64,000 nucleotides of DNA from Mechercharimyces sp. CAU 1602 (GCF_024753565.1 NZ_JANTPT010000001.1:1507969-1571968); one strand, 5' to 3'. Positions 8,796 through 17,537 are shown, counted from the stretch's first letter. The notes: generated by a model not told the origin, from the sequence alone. Numbers and translations are program-made.

Positions 8796-8878
8796 TCAGA
8801 TTTTAAGCTCTTCAAGACGAACAAGTTCAACGACTGCTTGTGACCGTCCTTTTACATTCAGCTTCTGCATCACATTTG
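8796..8878 (-). CDS. gerE: gerE, 3' part (split by the intervening element)
   Basis: On the minus strand, codons for N-V-M followed by QKLNVKGRSQAVVELVRLEE and three more residues run to a TGA at 8796-8798. This is the recognition and dimerisation end of the LuxR/GerE helix-turn-helix and matches my recollection of B. subtilis GerE ('QKLGVKGRSQAVVELLRMGELEL'). Alone it has no start. Joined at the shared core GCATCACATTTG (8867-8878 = 23538-23549) to the 5' part, it gives an uninterrupted 73-residue GerE. GerE is the last mother-cell regulator of sporulation, acting with sigma-K on coat genes. Confidence 0.95.
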
Positions 8879-8899
8879 TAATGCGTACCTTTTGCAAAT
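8867..8899. other. attL of the gerE intervening element
   Basis: gerE sequence up to the 12-bp core (8867-8878), then element sequence TA plus the arm ATGCGTACCTTTTGCAAAT (8881-8899). That arm is the exact reverse complement of the arm at the right end. The stop codon of the recombinase gene lies only 65 bp further in, the usual position of a large serine integrase next to its att site. Confidence 0.92.
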
Positions 8900-8963
8900 C
8901 ATCATCAGGTACAGGAAGTCTATACAGACTCGTGTCTTCGTAATTCAGGACTATATTTTCTCG

Positions 8964-10439
8964 TCATTTCTCATCTACAGGTGCCTGAATGGCTAAATGA
9001 ATATCGATCGTGCGATCGGGATGGATGACGATTCTGTCAATCAAAGTATTCAAAGCCTGAAACAAATCTTGATTTTGATCGCTGAGTGATGCAAATGCTT
9101 CTCTCACCGTCTCTACCTTCTTCCCTATGTGCTCCTTCCGCTGTATGAGAAATAAGTGGTCCTCTCCTTCTCTAATCTCATTCTCCAGTTCCTCTCTCTT
9201 CTCCTCAAATTCCTGCTTGCTAATCAACTCATCCAAATAAAGATCGACGAGCCCTTCTTTCTTCTTTTTAAGCTGGGTAATACCCTTTTCGTATTGGCAC
9301 ACTTCCTTCTGCCGTTGCTCCTCAAACTGATTAAGATAGTGAAAAGGAGCAATCGTCTCTCCTTCTTTCATTAACTGATCCAAGACGAAGGCACGTAGCT
9401 CTTCATATGTAATCGGCTCATGGTTGACACACCCATACTCCCCAGCCCGACGCCGACTACTACATTTCAAGTACTTCCAGCTCTTCTTTGTCCCATCTTT
9501 GCGCTTATTCCAGCTTTGCAGGATAACCATATTAAATCCACAGACACTACATTTTAATAATCCTCGGAACTCATTCCATGGAGTAATCTTCGTTTTCCCC
9601 TGTGTTGTCTTTTTTTTATTCGCCATATCCCAAACCTCTCTTGAAACAATTGCTGGGTGATGGTCACGAAAATAAATCCACTTTTCTTCTGGATTCTGAA
9701 TCTGCTTCTTCTTCCCACTCACTTTGATATTGGTGTACTTGTTCATCACAAAATCTCCGCAGTATATCGGGTTACGGATCAAACGCTGTACTGAGGTTAC
9801 CTGCCACTTACTCTTCATTTTCGGCTTGCAACCTCGGGAATTGAGCTCTAATGTAATCCGTTTAAATCCCCAGCCTTGGTTATACCATTGATAGATTTGA
9901 CGTACGATATCTGCTTCTTCCTGAAGGGGCACTAATAATCCTTCTTTTTTCTCATATCCATAAGGAGTTTTTCCAATATGCTCCCCCCGCCGCACCTTGG
10001 CGGCTAATGCAGCAGATATACCGGCTGAAAGGGTACGACTATATTGTGCGGAAAAGAGCGACCATAGTTCAAAGGCCATGTCATTCTTCCCCGCTTTGTT
10101 CGAATCATATCCTTCTTCCACCGAAATAATGCGGACATTGTGTGAGAGGAAAATCTCACGAATCTCTAAGGAATCTTTCAGATCTCGAGCCAAACGGCTG
10201 ATTGATTTAAATATCACTGTATCTATTTCCTTGTTTTTCGCTTTAGTTAATATAAGTTGGATGGCTGGACGATCTAATAGGAGAGTCCCACTGATGCCTT
10301 CGTCCTTATATACTCTCGTCTCATTCCATTCAAAGCCGCTGCGCTCCAGCCAATTACGACAGATATCGATTTGGTTTTCCACCGAGGATATTTGTTCATC
10401 CCGATCGGTGGACACACGTACATATACCCCGTAGTTCAT
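8964..10439 (-). CDS. Large serine recombinase (SpoIVCA-like) of the gerE element
   Basis: 491 residues. The N-terminal resolvase domain carries the catalytic serine in 'YVRVSTDRDEQ' (about residue 10) and the 'SRLARDLKDSLEI' arginine motif. A Recombinase domain follows ('GKTPYGYEKKEG'), then a zinc ribbon (CSVCG about residue 300, 'LKCSSRRRAGEYGC') and a C-terminal coiled coil (about 370-450). Domain order and length match large serine integrases and B. subtilis SpoIVCA, which excises skin. It lies 65 bp inside attL. Its expected job is recombining attL and attR to restore gerE. RBS GAGAGGTGG. An 18-bp palindrome lies 57 bp upstream. I found no convincing sigma-E or sigma-K promoter by eye. 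Confidence 0.93.
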   Translation of the reverse strand: MNYGVYVRVSTDRDEQISSVENQIDICRNWLERSGFEWNETRVYKDEGISGTLLLDRPAIQLILTKAKNKEIDTVIFKSISRLARDLKDSLEIREIFLSHNVRIISVEEGYDSNKAGKNDMAFELWSLFSAQYSRTLSAGISAALAAKVRRGEHIGKTPYGYEKKEGLLVPLQEEADIVRQIYQWYNQGWGFKRITLELNSRGCKPKMKSKWQVTSVQRLIRNPIYCGDFVMNKYTNIKVSGKKKQIQNPEEKWIYFRDHHPAIVSREVWDMANKKKTTQGKTKITPWNEFRGLLKCSVCGFNMVILQSWNKRKDGTKKSWKYLKCSSRRRAGEYGCVNHEPITYEELRAFVLDQLMKEGETIAPFHYLNQFEEQRQKEVCQYEKGITQLKKKKEGLVDLYLDELISKQEFEEKREELENEIREGEDHLFLIQRKEHIGKKVETVREAFASLSDQNQDLFQALNTLIDRIVIHPDRTIDIHLAIQAPVDEK

Positions 10440-10495
10440 CCTGGCACCACCTCTCTATAGCCCGTTGTTAGCACTTTGTTATGTTCAAATGAAAT

Positions 10496-10513
10496 AGCCA
10501 CCATGTGGTGGCT
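10496..10513. promoter_or_regulatory. 18-bp palindrome upstream of the recombinase
   Basis: AGCCACCA-TG-TGGTGGCT, perfect 8-bp arms with a 2-nt centre, between the upstream small ORF and the recombinase start. Its symmetry and position suggest an operator or a recombinase/RDF binding site; this is inference. Confidence 0.4.
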
Positions 10514-10557
10514 CTGTACGCTCCATAGTCTGTTTTCTCCTAGCAGCCATTGTGAGG

Positions 10558-10800
10558 TTATCTTGATCCATCGATATTTCGTCCCTGCCAAGGGATTACC
10601 TTTAGTACTTCCTGAGAGGATTTACTCTCTTTTTCTTTCCCAGTTGTTGTGTCAGTCATTTGATGAAAGTATGGAGCAAATGCTTCTTGGAAAGCTTTCT
10701 CTCTGTCCTTCTCTCCATAAGTTAATTGACCTAACCTCAGAGCCGTTCGCTCGTCCATTGCCACTCTCTCCATCTCCATCAACTCCAGATCGTATTTCAC
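10558..10800 (-). CDS. Small hypothetical protein upstream of the recombinase
   Basis: 80 residues from a GTG at 10800 (an internal ATG at codon 8 is also possible). It is charged and soluble, with 'ERVAMDERTALRLGQLTYGEKDREKAF' looking like a helical segment. It lies 118 bp upstream of the recombinase gene in the same direction. I do not recognise a family. Its position would suit an accessory or directionality factor for excision, but nothing in the sequence proves that. Confidence 0.45.
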   Translation of the reverse strand: MKYDLELMEMERVAMDERTALRLGQLTYGEKDREKAFQEAFAPYFHQMTDTTTGKEKESKSSQEVLKVIPWQGRNIDGSR

Positions 10801-11294
10801 CTTATTCGTCTGTCAGGTTGTCTTATGAGTGGAAATGAAAAGACACCCAACTATGTGAGATGGATGTCTTAAGAAGAGTAATTCATGTTGCTTAATTGCT
10901 ACCTACTATTAATGTTCCGTGAGAAGAAGATAAGTGGTCTATAGGTTTTCCGGAGTTTTTCCGGCTAGAGACTGCCTTGAAAAAGAGAACTTTAATGAGC
11001 TACATTGCCGTCGACGTTATTCGCGCAGAGAATCGGCAGAATATACCCTGACTAAAACTGTTTACCGTATGTCATGAAAGAGCATGCATGATAATGCACT
11101 ACAGTAAAAAATAGGTTCCGATATAACTTTAATGATTCCAACAATTACAGCACTGGAGGTCAAGACTGTGCCAACGACCCACACAATAATACTTTGTTTA
11201 GTCTGGTTAATTTCTAGTTTTCACTAGCTCGTCAAATAATACCCACCTATTAGTCAAATGGGGATTGAAGTATGCTTTAGTTATCCTGGTTTTT
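10801..11294. other. Non-coding or decayed stretch in the element
   Basis: About 490 bp. A hairpin at about 10840-10871 (AAGACACCCA...TGGATGTCTT) may end a transcript. On the minus strand around 11,080-11,220 a short frame encodes one hydrophobic segment (IIVWVVGTVLTSSAVIVGII) without a clear start, possibly a remnant of a small membrane protein. Confidence 0.3.
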
Positions 11295-11960
11295 TTATTT
11301 CACACGTCTCCGTTTAACCTTATTAGAAACAGGGACTATAATGACTCTGTATATGAAATATCCTAATATCGCTCCGGCGAAATTCAACATTAAATCATCA
11401 ACATCAAAGCTGCGGGAGTACGGCCATTCACTAAATTTAGCATCTATATAAGAGACAATCAACTGGATTACCTCTATTGATAAAATGATGAAAAATAATA
11501 TAGGTATAGTTTTTTTACTTTTGTTCAACTTCCCATCGTAAATTAAAGGTAATAGTATCCCTAGAGGAAGCATGAGAAGTAGGTTACCATATATATTTAT
11601 AAAGGTGATACTTCCGGAAATTGTCTGGAATAAAACAAGATTATATCTAATTGGCTCTTGATCTAATTCAGGGAGTAAGGGCTGTGAAATAAATTGATAA
11701 AACGGTATATATAGTAGCACATAAAATAAAACATGATATATATACACATAGTACAAAGATTTGATTAGATAAATCTTTATTGTTGATTCCTTCTTCCTCA
11801 TAGCATCCCATAAAACATAAATAATAATTGGTGATATATTTAGCAATAACTCTATAATATTTCCCACATCAACTCGATAACTGTAATTATCAAATGCATC
11901 ACGAGATAGAAAAAAGAAAAATGGGATAACTGAGATGAATAGCAAAATTATACGCTTCAT
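11295..11960 (-). CDS. VanZ-family membrane protein
   Basis: 221 residues with about five hydrophobic segments. The VanZ signatures 'NIYGNLLLMLPLGILLPL' and 'RSFDVDDLMLNFAGAILGYF' are clear. VanZ proteins are membrane proteins known from low-level teicoplanin resistance; most homologues have no assigned function. The start lies 3 bp past the stop of the solute-binding remnant, with AAAGGTGA 7 nt before the ATG, so the two were once co-transcribed. Low GC like the rest of the element. Confidence 0.85.
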   Translation of the reverse strand: MKRIILLFISVIPFFFFLSRDAFDNYSYRVDVGNIIELLLNISPIIIYVLWDAMRKKESTIKIYLIKSLYYVYIYHVLFYVLLYIPFYQFISQPLLPELDQEPIRYNLVLFQTISGSITFINIYGNLLLMLPLGILLPLIYDGKLNKSKKTIPILFFIILSIEVIQLIVSYIDAKFSEWPYSRSFDVDDLMLNFAGAILGYFIYRVIIVPVSNKVKRRRVK

Positions 11961-11963
11961 ACT

Positions 11964-12934
11964 TTAATCACCTTTTGATCCTTTAATATGGTCATGTTTG
12001 ATTTTCCTTAGCCCCTCTTCGACTGACAAGTCACCATCCAATATTAAAGGGAAATATTTTCTACAAAGCTCGTGGAACAATGCGTAGTCGCTTTCTTTTT
12101 GGAATGCATACCCATTGTATGGTCCTGTGCTCCCAAAATAAAAAACTTTTTCAATATCAATGCCTGGGTATTTGTGTTCATATGAGTTTAGGGTATCTTT
12201 ATCATAGTAAGTCACAAAGTTACCCTCGAATGATTTACGATCTGTTTTTATCATATGCTCAGCATAGCTTTTACTCATTGCATATTCAATAACTTTTAAA
12301 GCTGTATCCTTTTTGCGCGAGCTGGTAGAAATTGCAATGTTACTCATATTAACATCTATATTTGCTAATTCATCATTTTCTGAGAAAACAGGGATAGGTG
12401 AGATAGAAAAATCAAAGTCTTTTATCTTCGTTCCGAGAATTTCCTCACCACCTTTTTTATTATAGATGAAATCTAATTCATGCCCTTGACTTATTCTTAA
12501 CGGAATCTTACCTTGATAAAAAGCCTCGTATTCCAGTGATTCCTCCTCTTTGATCCCGTACTTCTTATACATTTCAATGAAGAAGGTCCATGAATTAAGT
12601 AGTTCTTTGTCTGAGAAAACTTCCCCAGACTCCACAAAAGGTCGCTCTTTAGCAAGAGTTAAGAGTTCAGCATCCATAAATAACCCTTCTTTACCACCTG
12701 GCCCCAAAGATATAGCGTATAAGTCTTCTTTAGAATCATTCTGTACAATATAGTGATCTACTTTCTCCGCTAAATTTTCGAAATCTTCCCAGTTAAGGTC
12801 TTTCTCTGGCTTTTTTATATGAGCATCCTTTAAAATGTCTTCATTTATCATTAATAACTTTGTAGAGAATGTAGGGCTTACAAAGTATAGAGAACCTTGT
12901 CCTACTTTTCGTCCAATATCATGGTATACAGATT
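11964..12934 (-). pseudogene. ABC transporter extracellular solute-binding protein, 5' truncated
   Basis: About 310 codons of a family 1 solute-binding protein: 'FSTKLLMINEDILKDAHIKKPEKDLNWEDFENLAEKV' is the typical hinge-strand and 'ttWdEf' block, followed by lobe 2 and a final 'SVEEGLRKIKHD'. The usual signal peptide, lipobox Cys and about 100-130 N-terminal residues are missing. At about 12,935 the sequence changes to an IS3-type transposase fragment, so the few residues before 'GRKVGQGSLYFVSPTF' are probably IS-derived. No permease genes are near. Almost certainly not functional. Confidence 0.75.
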
Positions 12935-13349
12935 GTCGGATGACCAAAGAACTTGTCCTGAAAGCCTTAGATCGCGCTTATGACCAACAAAGACCGAAAG
13001 AATCCGTTCTTCATCACTCCGATCGCGGGGGCCAGTACGCTTCTCATGAATACCAAGCCGACTCAAACAATACGCGATGCAAGGGAGCATGAGCCGAAAG
13101 GGAAACTGCTACGACAACGCTTGTATTGAGTCCTTCCATAGCATCATCAAACGAGAGCTCGTTTATCTTTCTCGCTTCGAAACCCGAAAACAGGCTCAAC
13201 AAAGCATCTTTAAATATATCGAATGTTTCTATAACAAGAGGAGGGTTCACTCATCGATTGACTATTGTACACCATGTGAGTATGAACAACTTTTCTACGA
13301 ATCTCTGTCCCCAGTCGCATAACATTCTAGATTTCTTGTGTCCAATCTA
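12935..13349 (+). mobile_element. IS3-family transposase remnant (orfB 3' part)
   Basis: The C-terminal part of an IS3/IS150-type DDE transposase: 'HHSDRGGQYASHEYQ' (second Asp) in one frame, then 'GSMSRKGNCYDNACIESFHSIIKRE' (catalytic Glu) in another, so there is a frameshift near 13,053. The right end TGTCCAATCTA (13339-13349) is the complement of the left tip TAGATTGGACA of the intact IS at 17185, indicating a related element. The left half of the IS is missing. Confidence 0.8.
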
Positions 13350-13365
13350 TTGACCTAATACCAAA

Positions 13366-13640
13366 TTAACCCCACATCCTTTTGTATATAATACCTACGT
13401 ATATCCATCCAATTAATTGAACGAGAGTTTAAGATAACATAATCATAAAACTCTCCATTCCTGATAGTTCAAAACATATCTCTTCCACTGTAATTCTTGA
13501 TATAGTATGAAGCGGGGTTAATAGCAGAACGATGTTAAGAGTGTAGATAAATGACTTGTTCCATATGCAAATAAGTACTAAAGCTAAGGTTGATAAGAAA
13601 GAGCAAACAACGGTTAGTCTTAGTCATCATCTTTAACCAG
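13366..13640 (-). pseudogene. Decayed copy of the small membrane protein family
   Basis: The sequence from about 13,390 is clearly homologous to the 3' part of the gene at 18,392-18,667: shared blocks ACCTACGTATATCCATCC, AATCATAAAAC and AGTAGATAAATG-like stretches. Stops and small indels break the frame. Just before it, AAATTAACCCCACATCC repeats half of the terminator at 17,126-17,163, so this is a second, older copy of the same terminator-membrane gene module. Confidence 0.6.
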
Positions 13641-13723
13641 ATTGTACATTGCATGGTTTTTCAATAGGAGAATGAATAGTTTTAAAATGAAAAAAGTAAG
13701 CATAAGCTACTTTCACTAACTCT

Positions 13724-14044
13724 TCACCTTTCTTTACTTCTTAAATGTAATATAAATATATATATCCATCCTACTATATGGACAAAAAGGAAAATAACAC
13801 TGAGTATGACACACCTAATTCCTGCTATATCTAAACATCTCCCCGACCAGGCTTCCCAAAAGGTAAAGGTAATTATAAATAGAAAAAATAATGCATTAGC
13901 TATGTACATATACTCTTTTTTCCATAAAAAAGATAGAGTGATGAAAATAAGAAGAACAGCTAATGAAGTAAAGAATACAAACATTGATCCCGATAGTGAT
14001 CCATCAATTTTATCACCTAAAACTTCAAAAATGAAATCATACAT
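13724..14044 (-). CDS. Small integral membrane protein (paralogue family in the element)
   Basis: 106 residues from the ATG at 14044, which has GGAGAG upstream. It has three or four hydrophobic segments, a conserved 'LWKKEYMYIANALFFLFIITFTFWEAWSGRCLDIAGIRC' core and the C-terminal 'HIVGWIYIFIL'. The same layout (W-K-K, x-Y-I-x-N, C-x-x-x-A-x-x-x-C, GWIY) occurs in the protein at 18,392-18,667 and in two fragments (13,390-13,640 and 18,873-18,960). No family recognised; function unknown. Confidence 0.65.
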   Translation of the reverse strand: MYDFIFEVLGDKIDGSLSGSMFVFFTSLAVLLIFITLSFLWKKEYMYIANALFFLFIITFTFWEAWSGRCLDIAGIRCVILSVIFLFVHIVGWIYIFILHLRSKER

Positions 14045-14565
14045 TATATACTCTCCATCTTTCATATGACTCAGAATTCCTAAAAACAATTTTATTGTAC
14101 CATTCTAAATCCTAAATTCCCATGAAAACACACCCCTGCGATAAAAAAGCATCTCCGTTGAACAGCTCACCTATCAAAATAAGTGCAGAAACCTTTCATA
14201 AATAACTATACCACACCTCATGTCCCGCTCTCACCGCTATCCGGTTTCACTTGCATCCATCTTGGAATTGAAGCCCGTTAGCAACTGACCCCTCTCCCTA
14301 AAAAAATGAACCTAAGTTAATATAAAGAGTTAAGAACACCGGCCGATCGACCGAAAGCCATCCGGGGTGCGGTGAAGATGATAGGACGGAGGAAGTACCT
14401 CCGTAACTATCAAGTTGCACTTTGAGTGTATTTATTTAAGGTATTATTATCAAGGTGTTTCTCTTCATTTGTAATAAATTGTATTACGACTTTGCTACAC
14501 GACTGCTATACCACCACTTACTACGACAGTAACGCCGACAATTAGACCGAAATCTAAACCGACGC
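14045..14565. other. Non-coding stretch with a strong hairpin
   Basis: About 520 bp without a supported gene. At 14,380-14,411 a nested stem forms (GATA..ACGGAGG - aagta - CCTCCGT..TATC), embedded in a GC-rich patch (14,340-14,410) that contrasts with AT-rich surroundings and could be part of a structured RNA. I cannot assign it to a known class. Confidence 0.35.
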
Positions 14566-15053
14566 TTACACCAACATTTTTTCCGCTTGAGGCCATCCAT
14601 TTCGGGATAACAAATACGAAGTCTCTTCACCAGCCGTGAAGAAGAGCATCTCTGGCATATATCCTTGATACTTCACAGTTTCTTGCACCTCTGGTTCCCA
14701 TTCGACCATTCGCCAAATCTCGCTCAGCCTTTGTGTTCTTTTCGAATCCGGCGCTATCCAGACAATAGGAGCACGGACCCCAGCATCTTCTGGGAAGGGA
14801 GCAAAGGTGTACACATAGTTACTTAATTTTTTTCTCAGTCTCTTCTCTCGCTCAGACTTGTCATCATATTCGATCCAGTACGTTGACCTTCCAGCACTAG
14901 TTTCGCATCGGGGTGGATGATCGTCCGTAATTCTTGGTACCTTGCCCGATCGGTCTTACCTTCCTTTTTCTATCCCATCTAGTTTCCCTGCAAAACGAAA
15001 GGTTTGCGGTCGCTGGGTATTCAATGCGCTTGCCGATGATTGTGAAGACGCAT
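14566..15053 (-). pseudogene. Replication-relaxation family protein remnant
   Basis: Three minus-strand frames join into one protein-like reading: 'LNTQRPQTFRFAGKLDGIEKG', then 'KTDRARYQELRTIIHPDAKL', then 'STYWIEYDDKSEREKRLRKK' and onward to APFPEDAGVRAPIVWIAPDS and the stop at 14566. The order 'HPDA.L.LE', '(W/F)(I/V)E.D....RL..KL..Y', 'P.(V/L)W.AP' fits the replication-relaxation family found on Gram-positive plasmids and integrative elements. At least two frameshifts (about 14,905 and 14,965). It indicates that the element, or an insertion in it, descends from a self-replicating or conjugative element. Confidence 0.5.
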
Positions 15054-15205
15054 TTACTTCTCTTTCCCGATTCGAAGATTCTCTGCCTGATAACGACTTG
15101 TGGTCATCTTTTCAAAGACAGCCGCTGTTTTTTGACCTACGGTACAGGAAATAAGGGTAGCAGCAATTTCAGTGATGGCATCCAAACATTTATGAACCCG
15201 AAATA
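15054..15205 (-). pseudogene. Unidentified gene remnant next to the replication-relaxation remnant
   Basis: An open minus-strand frame of about 45 codons ending at TAA 15054-15056: 'DAITEIAATLISCTVGQKTA' then 'VFEKMTTSRYQAENLRIGKEK'. The composition and regular amphipathic pattern look coding. It ends one base before the first ATG of the following sequence, suggesting an operon remnant with the replication-relaxation gene. I do not recognise the family; a C-terminal part of a plasmid or conjugation ATPase is one possibility. Confidence 0.35.
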
Positions 15206-15303
15206 ATACAATAAAATCAATTTGCAATCTATTTAATGTCTCTGCTGACTACTTAATCTGTCTTTGCCACCATTCTGAGCGAAGAAAACACTGACCTGGT
15301 CAA

Positions 15304-16512
15304 GCAAAGTTGTAACGGATAGTAGAATATATTAAAGATACCTTGCTTCCATCGGAATTTTCCCATCTAGAGCACTATGAGGTCTTACATGATGGTAGTA
15401 TAGAAAAATATAATCGGTAATTAGAGAATGTAGCTGTTCATTCTTTAACTTACCAAAAAAGGATTCCATCGGAGCATTATCAAAAGGAGAGCCAGCTTTG
15501 CTCATACTTTGTTGAATCCCGTTTTGCTCACAGAATTGAATAAAGGCTTTTGAAGTGAACTGGACTCCTTGATCACTATGTAAAATCAACCCTTCCCTTG
15601 GAGAGTGTTGGTTTAGGGCCTCTTGAAGGGTTTTGATCGCTAACTCCGCTGTCATATAAGAAGCCGTTTTCGTTGCTACAATGCTTCGGTCGCTTAAATC
15701 CAAGATGGAGCAATTGTAACGCATTCGCCCATTCGATAAAGGAACGTAGGTGAAATCGGTACACCACCGCTGGTTGATCCCTTAGCAGAAAAGTCTCTGT
15801 TAAGAATATTAGGAAAGGTCTTATGAGGCTTTCCTTTCAGGTGCGGTGGTTTCCTTTTATATACAATCGAACGGAGACCCAGCTCTTTCATGTATTTATA
15901 CACCGTTAAACGGCTATACCGATACCCTTCATACGTCAATTGCTGTTGAATCATCCGGTAACCCATCTTGCCTTGATAACGATGATAAATGTCTTTGATT
16001 ACGCCAAGCACAGCTTCTTTTCGCTTATAGTAGCTCGCTTTTCGTTTTTTTCGGTTGTTGTAGTACGCATGAGGGGATAATTGAAACCGCTTGAGAAGCC
16101 ATCGAACACCGAACTCGAAGGCATGCTCTTCTATGAATGAGTACATTACTTTTTGGTTTCCTTCGCAAAGAATGCTGCTGCCTTTTTTAAAAAACGGTTC
16201 TCCTTTTCTAACTCCTCTTTTTTCCTTTCGGAGGCGAGCAAGTTGATCGTAGACATCTTTGTCTCCTATGATAGATCCGTTATTTGCATTCGATTTTCGG
16301 CATTCTTCGCGGTACTGCTTCACCCAATGATTTAAGCTTCCTTGTCCCAAGCGATATTCTTTTATCAAACTGCTCATCGATCGTCCCTCTTCCAAATGTA
16401 AACGAATAAGCTTTTCTTTGAACGACGAATCATCATGCTTTCTTCCCATTTTGCAACACCACTTTCTTTCTCTAGTATATCGTTTTTATTCTACGTGGTG
16501 TTACAACTTCAC
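15304..16512 (-). mobile_element. Degenerate IS3-family insertion sequence
   Basis: Bounded by imperfect inverted repeats around 15,306-15,329 (AAAGTTGTAAC..AGTAGAATA) and 16,488-16,511 (complement GAAGTTGTAAC..CGTAGAATA). The transposase region has an N-terminal HTH (from 16449, MGRKHDDSSFKEKLIRLHLE), an orfB-like middle (MYSFIEEHAFEFGVRWLL) and a DDE end (LILHSDQGVQFTS, PMESFFGKLKNEQ). An A6G run near 16,210 puts orfA out of frame, and a one-base loss near 15,780 splits orfB between 15694-16449 and 15332-15724. It is therefore probably inactive. It truncates the repeat-protein gene that resumes at 16,513. Confidence 0.85.
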
Positions 16513-17052
16513 TATATCATGTCAATTTCTCCCGAAAGAGAATTGTCATTCGATGTATATGAATACGATCCTTCTGACCCTGATGATTATGTAGGGGAAT
16601 GTATTGTGAATTTGAAAAGTCGAAGTTGCTATATGTCCAATATTCATGAGTTTACAGATGGACCCTCAGGAAAACCCCAGAAGGCTGAAATATATTTAAA
16701 AGGGGATTCAGATGTTACATTTGATGTCCAATTCAAAGAAAATATTAATTGGGATACCATAGGTGAGGCGGAGTCTTCAAATGATCAAATAAGTACATCT
16801 AGCCCGCATGTAGCTACAATTGCAAGCCCGACCAACAAGGAATATACAATAAAAATGTATGAGTATGATCCTAGTAATGAGGATGAATATGTAGGGTCTT
16901 GTAAGGTAGGAACCACATCAACCCATTGTTATTGGACTAATGTAGATGCCTTCGCAGATGGTGGCAATGGTAAAGCGGAGTTGTACATTCAAAGTGATTA
17001 CTATTCTGCAGAAGGTGAAAAGATAAGCTTTGAAGGTTCGAAAAAACGTTAA
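16513..17052 (+). pseudogene. YEYDP-repeat protein, 5' truncated by an IS
   Basis: About 178 codons from the first in-frame ATG (16519). Two repeat units are visible: 'VYEYDPSDPDDYVGECIV...CYMSNIHEFTDGPSGKPQKAEIYL' and 'MYEYDPSNEDEYVGSCKV...CYWTNVDAFADGGNGKAELYI'. The same unit occurs three times in the protein at 19,970-21,454. Each unit has two Cys about 11-12 residues apart, consistent with a disulfide in a secreted protein, and an acidic loop that could bind calcium. The left end starts inside the first repeat exactly at the IS boundary, so the signal peptide and N-terminal domains are lost. Confidence 0.7.
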
Positions 17053-17125
17053 TGAAGAAATGGTCTACAGGTGAGTTCTAAGAATTCATCCACTGTTTCC
17101 CGGATATTATACTCTATAATAGTTG

Positions 17126-17163
17126 AAAGGATGTGGGGCAAATTAACCCCGCATCCTTTTATA
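17126..17163 (+). terminator. Terminator after the truncated repeat-protein gene
   Basis: AAAGGATG-GGGG - caaattaa - CCCC-GCATCCTTTT; a strong hairpin with a T-run. Half of it is duplicated at about 13,366-13,385. Confidence 0.75.
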
Positions 17164-17250
17164 TAAAATATGGATCGGCTACAGTAGATTGGACAGAAAA
17201 ATTAAGGTCAGGTAGACTGAGTTCAATTACTGAAGAGGGGCGAACCGATC

Positions 17251-17535
17251 ATGACGAAAAGAAAGCGACGTACGTTTACTCACGAATTTAAACAGCAGAT
17301 GGTGCGACTGCACGAGAATGGAAAGCCGAGAAGAGAAATCATTGAAGAATATGAGATGACAGCATCCGCCTTCGACAAGTGGGTAAGACAAAGCCAGAGT
17401 AGCGGTTCGTTTAAAGAAAAGGATAACCGAAGTCCTGAGGAAACGGAGTTAGTCCGACTAAGAAAAGAAAACCAACGTCTCCTGATGGAGAATGATATTT
17501 TAAAGCAAGCCGCGCTGATCATGGGACGAAAGTAA
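17251..17535 (+). CDS. IS3-family transposase OrfA
   Basis: 94 residues: an N-terminal helix-turn-helix ('FTHEFKQQMVRLHENGKPRREIIEEYEMTASAFDKWV') followed by a leucine-zipper-like coiled coil ('ELVRLRKENQRLLMENDILKQAA'). OrfA binds the IS ends and is normally fused to OrfB by -1 frameshifting. Its stop (TAA, 17533-17535) precedes orfB by 2 bp. Confidence 0.92.
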   Translation: MTKRKRRTFTHEFKQQMVRLHENGKPRREIIEEYEMTASAFDKWVRQSQSSGSFKEKDNRSPEETELVRLRKENQRLLMENDILKQAALIMGRK

Positions 17536-17537
17536 AT

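Noticed and set aside
8796-8903. The LuxR-like HTH fragment as a random pseudogene remnant
   Set aside because: Its missing half is found exactly at the other end of the recombinase element, with the same 12-bp core, so it is the 3' part of a split but restorable gene.
9997-10434. Plus-strand frame opposite the recombinase
   Set aside because: A shadow of the conserved catalytic domain; no independent coding evidence.
10440-10495. CATAACAA before the recombinase as a sigma-E/K -10 box
   Set aside because: The last bases do not fit CATAcanT or CATAnnnTA and no matching -35 at proper spacing was found.
14934-15206. Plus-strand frames of 70-90 codons at 14.9-15.2 kb
   Set aside because: The minus strand gives protein-like readings (replication-relaxation remnant and its neighbour) over the same bases.
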